A DNA stretch of 6,855 nt, from contig JACPMD010000079.1 in the NCBI GenBank assembly GCA_016186235.1, positions 1 to 6,855 on the forward strand. Direction: 5' to 3'. This document shows positions 1 through 5,348 of the stretch, piece by piece. The position numbers and the translations under genes were made by a program. The stretch is from Candidatus Roizmanbacteria bacterium (GTDB lineage: Bacteria; Patescibacteriota; Microgenomatia; UBA1406; GWC2-37-13). The notes under the pieces are model-generated. The model saw only the letters and a list, made by a program, of their open reading frames with translations. It searched no databases and had not been told where the DNA came from. Every line of letters starts with the position of its first letter. Within the stretch, counting starts at the first letter, position 1.

Positions 1-1
1 G

Positions 2-724
2 GAATCAATATATAGAGAATATGTTGAGTATGGAAAGAGACTCAAAAAGTATATTGAAGACGTTTCAGCTTTTATTCAAAAAGCGCTCAATAACAAGAAA
101 AAAATTCTCTTTGAAGGAGCCCACGGAACATTTTTAGACGCGGTTTATGGCACGTATCCTTTTACAACTGCAGTGTATACCATTTCCGGTTCTGTTTTTC
201 CCTATGTTGGAATTGCTCCGCAGAAAATATTCAGCTTAGGAATAGTGAAAGCGTATACAACGCGCGTTGGAAACGGCCCTTTTCCGACAGAGCTCTTAGA
301 TAAAACTGGCGAAGAAATCAGAACACTCGGCGGAGAGTTTGGGACAGTATCAAAGAGACCACGGCGTTGCGGTTGGCTTGATTTGTGTTTGCTTCGAACG
401 GCAACTCGCTTATCAGGATTTGATTACCTTGCGTTGACTAAGCTGGATGTTCTTTCAAAATTATCCATGATCAAAGTCTGTACCCACTATGTTTATCAGA
501 ATAAAAAACTTACAGAAGTACCCGCATCAATTCATTCTTTTGAACTTTGTAAACCTGTTTATAAATCATTCAAAGGCTGGCAAAAAAACATTTCTAACAT
601 TCGAAAATTTTCAGAATTACCAAAGGAAGCAAAAGCCTATATAAAATTCATAGAAAAAAGTCTCAACGTTCCTGTAAGATATGTGTTTGTTGGACCTGAA
701 CGAAAACAAACAATAGAAGTATGA
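2..724 (+). CDS. purA: Adenylosuccinate synthetase PurA, C-terminal 240 residues (5' end outside window)
   Basis: PurA joins IMP and aspartate, using GTP, to make adenylosuccinate, the first committed step from IMP to AMP; it is a cytosolic enzyme. The frame is open from base 2, so the N-terminal part, with the P-loop and catalytic Asp, lies upstream. Visible family motifs, in order: FEGAHGT (usually FEGAQGT), GTYPF, TRVGNGPFPTEL, KRPRRCGWLD (the IMP/aspartate-binding Arg loop), LTKLDVL (guanine recognition) and a terminal GPERKQTI (usually GPDRxxTI). The C-terminus ends at the normal place for the family. The Gln of GAQG, which contacts IMP in the E. coli enzyme, is His here, and the usual TTAGG segment reads TISGS, so this is a divergent PurA. 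Its TGA stop overlaps the ATG of the next gene (ATGA at 721-724), which suggests an operon with translational coupling. Any ATG near 173 is internal and not the real start. Confidence 0.95.
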   Translation, partial: ESIYREYVEYGKRLKKYIEDVSAFIQKALNNKKKILFEGAHGTFLDAVYGTYPFTTAVYTISGSVFPYVGIAPQKIFSLGIVKAYTTRVGNGPFPTELLDKTGEEIRTLGGEFGTVSKRPRRCGWLDLCLLRTATRLSGFDYLALTKLDVLSKLSMIKVCTHYVYQNKKLTEVPASIHSFELCKPVYKSFKGWQKNISNIRKFSELPKEAKAYIKFIEKSLNVPVRYVFVGPERKQTIEV

Positions 725-2157
725 AAGAGATTCCATTAGGACTTACCTACGACGATGTTCTTCTTGTCCCGCAACGTTCATATATCGACCATAGAACAGA
801 CGTTTCTACAAAAACAAAGCTTACGAGACATCTAGAACTTCAGACGCCGTTTGTTTCTGCAAACATGGATACGGTAACAGAGGCAGAAATGGCGATCGCG
901 CTTGCAAGAGAAGGCGGCATCGGAATCATTCACCGATTTATGTCGATTGAAGAGCAAGTTCATGAGGTCAAGAAAGTAAAAAGACATGTAGGATTTGTAT
1001 TGGGAAATCCTTATGTGGTTTCTCCTGATGACTTGTTAAGAAAAGTTTGGAAATATGCAAATGAAAGAGACGTCGACGGGTTTGTTGTGGTTGATGAGAA
1101 AAACAGGGTAGTGGGGATTTTGAGTAAACGGGACTTTATGTTTGAAACAAATATGCAAAAAAAGGTGAAAGAAATGATGACGCCTTTTAGAAAATTGATC
1201 GTTGAAAAAGTTGGAACAACATTTCCGCAGGCTAGAAAGATTTTTCATCAACATAAGATAGAGAAGCTACCTCTTGTAGACGATAACCGACAATTGATGG
1301 GTTTGATCACTGCCCGATCGGTACAGAACTTCGAAAAATTTCCTTACTCGACCAAAGATTCGCATGGTCGCTATAGAGTAGGAGCAGCGATTGGGGTCGT
1401 GAAAGATTTTATGGAGAGGGCGATGGAACTTATAAAAGCAGGAGTCGATGTTTTAGTCATTGATGTAGCTCATGGACACAACGACGTTGCATTGCGGGCA
1501 GTAAGTGAGATTCGAAAAAAATTTAAAGACATTGACCTTATCGGTGGAAACGTCGCAACGGTTGAGGGAACGCTCGATCTTATTGAGAGGGGAGTGGACG
1601 CAGTGAAGGTAGGAATAGGGCCGGGTGGACTTTGTACGACACGAGTGGTCGCGGGCGTAGGCGTTCCCCAATTTACGGCAGTGTTAGAATGTGCAGCCGT
1701 AGCTCAAAAGAAGAAAATTCCTATCATTGCAGATGGTGGAACAAATTACCCTGGCGATATTGTTAAAGCGCTTGCAGCTGGTGCGTCAACGTGTATGCTT
1801 GCAGGGTGGTTTGCGGGAACAGACGAGAGCCCCGGAGGAGTCATTATGAGAAAAGGCATGAAGTACAAAGTGCATCGCGGATCTGCCTCATTTCTCGCTG
1901 TAGCAGACAGAAAAATTAAATTAGAAAATTCGAGCGAACAACATTTGAATACCATCGTAGCAGAAGGAGTAGAGGCACTTGTTCCCTATAAAGGAAAAGT
2001 TTCAGATGTAATTTACCAACTTCTTGGCGCGTTGCGATCAGGAATGAGTTATTGCAACGCAAAAACAATTCCCGATCTTTGGAAAAACGCTCAATTTATC
2101 CGCGTCACCGAAGCAGGATTTCGCGAAAGCAAAGCGCATAATATCGAGGAACTATAA
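721..2157 (+). CDS. guaB: IMPDH/GMPR-family enzyme with CBS pair, probably a GMP reductase (GuaB1 type)
   Basis: This is a 478-residue TIM-barrel enzyme of the IMP dehydrogenase/GMP reductase family. Residues 8-17 are [10 protein letters not shown], and a CBS pair fills roughly 95-205. The barrel resumes with IDVAHGH (Asp248), the active-site loop [11 protein letters not shown] (Cys305, Thr307), IADGG (Asp338), the flap, and AEGVEA (Glu415). Length and numbering match E. coli IMPDH almost residue for residue. However, positions 401-402, Arg-Tyr in IMPDH and needed to activate water, are Leu-Glu here. The segments [15 protein letters not shown] and FIRVT resemble GMP reductases, and [10 protein letters not shown] resembles the mycobacterial GuaB1 group, which carries CBS domains and reduces GMP to IMP. 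My inference is an NADPH-dependent GMP reductase controlled by nucleotides at its CBS pair; databases would probably label it IMP dehydrogenase. The ATG overlaps the purA stop, and TAA ends the gene. Family membership is certain; the reaction direction is inferred. Confidence 0.93.
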   Translation: MKEIPLGLTYDDVLLVPQRSYIDHRTDVSTKTKLTRHLELQTPFVSANMDTVTEAEMAIALAREGGIGIIHRFMSIEEQVHEVKKVKRHVGFVLGNPYVVSPDDLLRKVWKYANERDVDGFVVVDEKNRVVGILSKRDFMFETNMQKKVKEMMTPFRKLIVEKVGTTFPQARKIFHQHKIEKLPLVDDNRQLMGLITARSVQNFEKFPYSTKDSHGRYRVGAAIGVVKDFMERAMELIKAGVDVLVIDVAHGHNDVALRAVSEIRKKFKDIDLIGGNVATVEGTLDLIERGVDAVKVGIGPGGLCTTRVVAGVGVPQFTAVLECAAVAQKKKIPIIADGGTNYPGDIVKALAAGASTCMLAGWFAGTDESPGGVIMRKGMKYKVHRGSASFLAVADRKIKLENSSEQHLNTIVAEGVEALVPYKGKVSDVIYQLLGALRSGMSYCNAKTIPDLWKNAQFIRVTEAGFRESKAHNIEEL

Positions 2158-2160
2158 CTA

Positions 2161-2189
2161 TTTACTAAGCTAATTTAGCCTGATATAAT
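2161..2189 (+). promoter_or_regulatory. Sigma70-like promoter for the 2208 gene
   Basis: TTTACT (2161-2166, 4 of 6 to the -35 consensus), a 17-base spacer and a perfect TATAAT (2184-2189) preceded by an extended -10 TG (2181-2182). Transcription should start near 2196, leaving about 12 bases before the ATG at 2208, with no Shine-Dalgarno sequence. A short imperfect palindrome, GCTAATTTAGC (2169-2179), lies in the spacer and could be an operator or chance. Confidence 0.65.
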
Positions 2190-2207
2190 AGGTTTAAATT
2201 TAATCAT

Positions 2208-3608
2208 ATGACTAGAGCGCGTAATGAGTTGGCTCATCCAGAAAATGGCGGTCTTCGTGATTTTTTAGGCATTAACCCCCTTCATATATATATTCACGGA
2301 GAATCAAAATCTCCACTTCAATATAATTTTATGAAAGGCCTGGTAGGACCGGTTATAGAAAATGATGGCAAATTATATCCAAACGTTGTTCTACAAGTAA
2401 ATACGATTTTTTTCCCGGTGAATAGATTACAAGAAGTCAGAGGGATGTGGGATTTTAGACGGGAATTTAAAAAAGGAGTGAGTGGTGTAGCGATAACCGA
2501 TATAAATGAGAAACCAAGCGGAGATCTTACAAGATTCACTTGGGAAACATTGGGAAATGCTTTCACTCAATATGGCCTAGTTGCCTACGGTGATAAAACT
2601 TCAGGAAAGCTGCATGGAGTATATGTTATTTCGATGGAAGGAGCACATTCCTATATCGATTTTGATAGTCTTGGAGATGAATCTGGATTCAAAGAAGTAG
2701 CCGGTCGACTCGAACATTTAGCCGGAGGTAAAAAAGCGAGCAACTACGAACGGGACTTTACTATGCCATTAGAGCTTTGGCAAAAAACCACTATACCAGA
2801 TGCAGTAGTTCGCGCCGGTGCCGCATTAAGAGAATTTGATTTGCTTCCGAACATTGAGCTCGAAGAATATGTCAGCGCCAAAAGAGCTAATGAAATACGT
2901 CTATTTTTAGAGGTAAGCGGTTTAACCATAGGCAATATCAGCGCCTGGGATCCTTTAATTAACTCAATGCAGATTACAGGATCAGGTTTAGATAAAGGCA
3001 ATATGACCAGAAGCGATGTTCTTGCCATTCCGCGATTTAATGAATCATTCGATGGTACAATTGCTTGGTTGCCCATCAGCGCCGCATCTACGGTAGATAA
3101 ATTTCTTAAACTGGTTGGAGTTGATAATCCAAAAGCTATAAAACAATCGGTAGAAGCATTTGATCAGGTATTGGCTTATTTAGCCTCTCTTCTTGTTGCA
3201 AGCGGTGACTTACCAAAGCCGGATATGGAAAAGGTACTTAATTTAGTGGCTAACCCTTTTTTTATAAATCAGTTATTAACTTCGCATCAGCCATTACTTA
3301 GATCAATGGTACATATCCATCGTCAACCCGTAGAAGTAAAAAAAGGTGTAGCGAATGTTGTTAATGTGAACACCAAATATGTAAATCGAGGGACACATCA
3401 TTCATCGTGTGGAACACGGCCTTTAGCGATTTATTCCTGTGAAGCATTAATAAGAAGTTTATTAACAGAACCTGAAGTTCCAATGCATATAGGCGTTTTA
3501 CCCAATCATGGTGTCCAAATTGCAAGTCGTCTTCCTTTAGATGAAACAATTGCCTTACTCAATCCAAACGCGGAAAATGCTAATTTCGGCGCTGTTGCCT
3601 CAGTTTAG
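2208..3608 (+). CDS. Uncharacterised 466-residue protein
   Basis: I do not recognise this protein. It is a long, well-composed open frame with no signal peptide and no obvious membrane segment, so it is probably soluble and cytosolic. The composition is mixed alpha/beta, with hydrophobic core segments spaced through its length and no low-complexity stretches or internal repeats. The most distinctive part is residues about 363-420, which contains HIHRQP and then GTHHSSCGTRP (His397, His398, Cys401); this cluster of His and Cys with Arg could be a metal or active site, but that is only suggestion. The ATG at 2208 sits 19 bases after a consensus -10 box and has no Shine-Dalgarno sequence. It is separated from the purine genes by its own promoter and ends with TAG five bases before the DUF475 relic, so those two were probably once cotranscribed. 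Real gene: very likely. Function: unknown. Confidence 0.85.
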   Translation: MTRARNELAHPENGGLRDFLGINPLHIYIHGESKSPLQYNFMKGLVGPVIENDGKLYPNVVLQVNTIFFPVNRLQEVRGMWDFRREFKKGVSGVAITDINEKPSGDLTRFTWETLGNAFTQYGLVAYGDKTSGKLHGVYVISMEGAHSYIDFDSLGDESGFKEVAGRLEHLAGGKKASNYERDFTMPLELWQKTTIPDAVVRAGAALREFDLLPNIELEEYVSAKRANEIRLFLEVSGLTIGNISAWDPLINSMQITGSGLDKGNMTRSDVLAIPRFNESFDGTIAWLPISAASTVDKFLKLVGVDNPKAIKQSVEAFDQVLAYLASLLVASGDLPKPDMEKVLNLVANPFFINQLLTSHQPLLRSMVHIHRQPVEVKKGVANVVNVNTKYVNRGTHHSSCGTRPLAIYSCEALIRSLLTEPEVPMHIGVLPNHGVQIASRLPLDETIALLNPNAENANFGAVASV

Positions 3609-3613
3609 ACTAA

Positions 3614-3940
3614 ATGAGCCTACTTTCAATAATTCTTACCATCCTCGGTCTTTCGCTTTTTGAAATTGTCTCAAGTGTTGATAACGCCATCATTAACGCA
3701 GAAGTCTTATCGACGATGCAGAAGTGGGCGAGAGGATGGTTTTTGTTTTGGGGACTCACTTTTGCCGTATTTATAGTGATCCAAAAGTCATTGCCTCGAT
3801 TGAATCATCCTCGCCATATGGCATTTGATTCTGTTTTGGGCTCGACAGCATTTTTTATTGTTCACGGTTTTCGACAGAATGCCGAGCTTGAAGAACAGAA
3901 ACTTCTCGATAGAAGTTCAAAAATAAAGTGTTTACACTGA
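3614..3940 (+). pseudogene. DUF475 (TerC-like) membrane protein remnant, internally deleted and 3'-truncated
   Basis: Residues 1-55 are a typical DUF475 N-terminus: a hydrophobic helix followed by FEIVSSVDNAIINAEVL, with the Glu17/Asp23-Asn24 motif thought to bind metal in TerC-related proteins, then a second membrane segment. After FAVFIV the sequence jumps to a short basic stretch and then to MAFDSVLGSTAFFIVHGF, which in intact family members (about 330 residues as I recall them) lies past the middle. It then stops after about 20 unrelated residues, so the later acidic motif and last membrane segments are missing. The remaining product is 108 residues. The frame is kept through the internal deletion, so a small protein might still be made, but it lacks the second half of the predicted transport site. 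It starts 5 bases after the preceding gene. The family match is from memory and fairly sure; the pseudogene status is inferred from length and missing motifs. Confidence 0.75.
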
Positions 3941-3993
3941 GCCCTTCATTCTTCAGGGGAAACGAAACGAAGTGGCGCAGGTGGGAGTTGTTC

Positions 3994-4016
3994 AACTCTC
4001 AGTTTGCGAGAGTTTT
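3994..4016 (+). terminator. Possible weak terminator hairpin after the DUF475 relic
   Basis: AACTCTC (3994-4000) pairs with GAGAGTT (4008-4014) around a 7-base loop, followed by only TT, so the run including the stem is TTTT. It lies 54 bases after the relic's stop. An overlapping alternative stem, GAGTTG/CAACTC (3985-3998), would compete with it. The short T run makes termination plausible but weak. Confidence 0.4.
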
Positions 4017-4028
4017 GAGCATTACTGA

Positions 4029-4055
4029 GGGTTAATCCCGCCATGCGGGAAACCC
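4029..4055. repeat. Nested inverted repeat (hairpin) downstream of the tRNA gene
   Basis: Outer arms GGGTT (4029-4033) and AACCC (4051-4055) enclose inner arms CCCGC (4037-4041) and GCGGG (4045-4049) around a CAT loop, giving a 10-bp GC-rich stem with a small internal bulge. It begins 15 bases past the 3' end of the minus-strand tRNA and has no T run on either strand, so it is more likely a processing or stabilising structure, or a dispersed GC-rich palindrome, than a classic terminator. Confidence 0.5.
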
Positions 4056-4069
4056 GAAACTTAGTATAG

Positions 4070-4155
4070 TGTCAGAGGAGGGATTCGAACCCTCACGCTC
4101 CGTAAAGAGCACTAGTTTTTGAGACTAGTTTGTCTACCGGTTCCAACACTCTGAC
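4070..4155 (-). tRNA. tRNA-Leu, anticodon CAA
   Basis: Read on the minus strand, GTCAGAG (4155-4149) pairs with CTCTGAC (4077-4071) as a perfect 7-bp acceptor stem, with A at 4070 as discriminator. The anticodon stem is CTAGT/ACTAG, with the loop CTCAAAA (4123-4117) giving anticodon CAA at 4121-4119, which reads the Leu codon UUG. The long variable arm GCTC/GAGC (4110-4097) marks a class II tRNA. The T arm is GAGGG/CCCTC with TTCGAAT in the loop. The D region has GGAACCGGTAGAC, as in Leu tRNAs. No CCA is encoded (CTA follows the discriminator), so the end must be added enzymatically. It stands alone on the strand opposite all other genes here. Confidence 0.95.
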
Positions 4156-4225
4156 TCTAGATCTTGAAACGTTTTAATTGTAAAGTGCATAATACTAAGA
4201 GGAGGGGATTAGGATTAAGTATATC

Positions 4226-4288
4226 ATGTCAAAAGGGCGTTTTGATGATGAGTTATACCTAAAAAGGTATGTCTCAAATACATATTGA
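4226..4288 (+). CDS. Possible 20-residue leader ORF upstream of the CBS gene
   Basis: An ATG at 4226 opens 20 codons ending in TGA at 4286, which overlaps the -35 box of the CBS-gene promoter. The peptide begins MSKGRFDDEL and is hydrophilic. A purine-rich GGAGGGG (4201-4207) lies upstream, but about 18 bases from the ATG, too far for a normal ribosome binding site; AGGA at 4211 is nearer. A weak promoter match, TTGAAA (4164-4169) and CATAAT (4188-4193), could transcribe it. It may be a chance frame. Confidence 0.15.
   Translation: MSKGRFDDELYLKRYVSNTY
4255..4270. repeat. Short perfect inverted repeat just upstream of the CBS-gene promoter
   Basis: ATACCT (4255-4260) and AGGTAT (4265-4270) flank AAAA. 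The centre lies about 25 bases upstream of the -35 hexamer, a usual place for an activator or repressor site. It is only 6 bp per arm, so chance is possible. Confidence 0.3.
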
Positions 4289-4313
4289 CAGACGAAAAAT
4301 TTAGAAGTATGAT
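4285..4313 (+). promoter_or_regulatory. Near-consensus sigma70 promoter for the CBS gene
   Basis: A perfect TTGACA (4285-4290), a 17-base spacer and TATGAT (4308-4313, 5 of 6). The predicted transcription start is about 4320, leaving about 5 bases before the ATG at 4326, so the transcript would be leaderless or nearly so. Its presence suggests the downstream gene is, or was recently, well transcribed. Confidence 0.75.
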
Positions 4314-4483
4314 TGGTTTTGCGGTATGCTCAAATTAGAGGATATCATCAAGATAGAGAATATCATTAAGATTCCTCCTGAAGAGACGCTATCTTCTGCT
4401 TTGGCAAAGTTACGAACTTCTCACGATGCTGCATTTGTTGTTAATAGCGATGGTAAGTTCATGGGACTCATCAATCCCTACTT

Positions 4484-5335
4484 TTGCGTCATAAAATCAT
4501 CATATCCTACTCACTGTCGAAAGTTGCAAGCCTTTTTATCGAGTCCAAGGTTCATTATCTGCCTGTTTTTGACCAGAGAGAAAAATTTCTGGGGATTATA
4601 TCTGCAAGGCACCTTCTCTCCCAATTTCGCGACTCAGATTTCTTTAAGACGTCTATAAGAGAACTTCTCAAGAGGAAGAATAGGCCGATCATCACTGCAT
4701 TTGAAGACGATACAGTTAATACGGCAGTGAATACATTTAGAACTACTAAAGTCTCCAAACTTGTCATTATCGGGAAGGATCTGAAGTTAAAAGGAGTTTT
4801 GAGCCATTATGATCTCATTTCTTATCTCGTGAGTCCTAAGCACTCGGAGCATCGTGGGGATAGGGTGGGCAGTACGGTGAACTTTTATCACTTGAAAATT
4901 AAGAACTTTTATAAAACCTATGCGCTTACCTTGACGCCGGATCATGCGATGTCCGAAGCTCTTGAACTTATATTGGATAGGAAAATCGGCAGCGTTATCA
5001 TCGTTGATAAGACAAGACATCCTATAGGAATCGTTACCACCAAGGATTTCTTAAAACTCCTCATAAGGGGAGAAACAGAGAGGAAGATGCAACTTATTGG
5101 GAAGAACTTATCAGAGCAAAGCCGCCACATTGTAGGCGGCTTTTTCAATTATCTCTATCGATCGGTGTCAAAAATCCCCAATATCGTCGGAGCCCGCCTC
5201 TTTGTTAAAGAAGAGAAGAGGGGAGGACTTTTTAAGGTAGTTCTTGCTTTAATACCTCGAAAAGGAGCTCCTCAGGTTATCAAGCAAGAAGGCAAAAATC
5301 TTCTGAAAGTATTGAGAAAGGTTAAAAAGGACTGA
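4484..5335 (+). CDS. CBS-motif protein with HPF-like C-terminal domain (surviving 3' part)
   Basis: This is the intact open stretch of the broken gene, 283 residues if it were read from TTG 4484; that start has no ribosome binding site and is probably not used. CBS motif 2 is at residues 8-45 (HYLPVFD, then FLGIISARHLL), motif 3 at 68-115 (VSKLVII, LKGVLSHYDLI) and motif 4 at 145-193 (GSVIIVD, PIGIVTTKDFLKLL). Such tandem pairs (Bateman modules) usually bind AMP, ADP, ATP or similar ligands. Residues about 203-283 form a separate basic alpha/beta domain: a helix, a strand with GARLFVKEEKRGG, FKVVLALIPRKGA, and a final helix after EGKNLLKVLRKVKK. The order and the late GxxL helix resemble hibernation-promoting factor, so a ribosome-binding role gated by nucleotides is a reasonable but unproven inference. 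The TGA stop is 13 bases before the next start. The domain boundary at residues 212-220 coincides with a terminator-like hairpin. Confidence 0.7.
   Translation: MRHKIIISYSLSKVASLFIESKVHYLPVFDQREKFLGIISARHLLSQFRDSDFFKTSIRELLKRKNRPIITAFEDDTVNTAVNTFRTTKVSKLVIIGKDLKLKGVLSHYDLISYLVSPKHSEHRGDRVGSTVNFYHLKIKNFYKTYALTLTPDHAMSEALELILDRKIGSVIIVDKTRHPIGIVTTKDFLKLLIRGETERKMQLIGKNLSEQSRHIVGGFFNYLYRSVSKIPNIVGARLFVKEEKRGGLFKVVLALIPRKGAPQVIKQEGKNLLKVLRKVKKD
5118..5145 (+). terminator. Terminator-like hairpin inside the CBS/HPF-like gene
   Basis: AAAGCCGCC (5118-5126) is a perfect reverse complement of GGCGGCTTT (5135-5143), with an 8-base loop and a run of five T at 5141-5145. This is the textbook form of an intrinsic terminator on the plus strand, yet it lies in the coding frame, at the join between CBS motif 4 and the HPF-like domain, about 190 bases before the stop. 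The minus strand has only three T after the stem, so its direction is plus. Translation through it may suppress termination. Confidence 0.6.
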
Positions 5336-5341
5336 TACAAT
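5312..5341 (+). promoter_or_regulatory. Promoter for the glycosyltransferase gene, giving a leaderless mRNA
   Basis: TTGAGA (5312-5317, 5 of 6), an 18-base spacer and TACAAT (5336-5341, 5 of 6), with an extended -10 TG (5333-5334) that is part of the preceding gene's TGA stop. The expected start of transcription, 5348-5349, falls on the A of the ATG at 5349. No Shine-Dalgarno sequence is present. Confidence 0.6.
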
Positions 5342-5348
5342 ATCCTGC

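Larger units (their letters stand above)
4326..5335 (+). pseudogene. Four-CBS-motif protein gene broken by a deletion/frameshift in CBS motif 1
   Basis: The gene starts at ATG 4326, just after a strong promoter; an in-frame TAG at 4302 excludes a much earlier start. Residues 1-60 give CBS motif 1 (IIKIPPEETLSSAL ... GKFMGLINPYF). After about 4500 this frame loses resemblance and stops at 4656-4658, while CBS motif 2 continues in another frame (ISYSLSKVASLF, from about 4500). From the Gly of motif 1 (4464) to the equivalent start of motif 2 (4511) is 47 bases, whereas the same step from motif 2 to 3 is 40 codons. About 73 bases therefore seem to be missing, and a loss of 1 modulo 3 explains the frame change. 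As written, the full-length protein cannot be made without frameshifting. It may be a pseudogene, a strain-level deletion or an assembly error. Confidence 0.75.

Noticed and set aside
2744..3076. Minus-strand open frame of 110 codons opposite the unknown 466-residue gene
   Set aside because: The plus frame has a consensus promoter and is open for 466 codons; the minus frame is a shadow without promoter or ribosome binding site.
3945..3960. Hairpin CCCT/AGGG just after the DUF475 relic
   Set aside because: The stem has only about 4 bp with a long loop and no T run, too weak to call a terminator.
4177..4182. TACAAT on the minus strand as the -10 box of the tRNA-Leu promoter
   Set aside because: It is placed well for a short leader, but no acceptable -35 hexamer lies 16-18 bases upstream, so I do not list it as a feature.
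4482..4515. Programmed -1 ribosomal frameshift in the CBS gene
   Set aside because: The direction of the shift fits, but there is no slippery heptamer or downstream pseudoknot signal, and about 24 codons of the domain are missing, which frameshifting alone would not explain.
4326..4658. A complete 110-residue protein from ATG 4326 to the stop at 4656
   Set aside because: Only the first ~60 residues look like a CBS motif; the rest is the out-of-frame reading of CBS motif 2, so this is the front of a broken gene and not a separate small protein.
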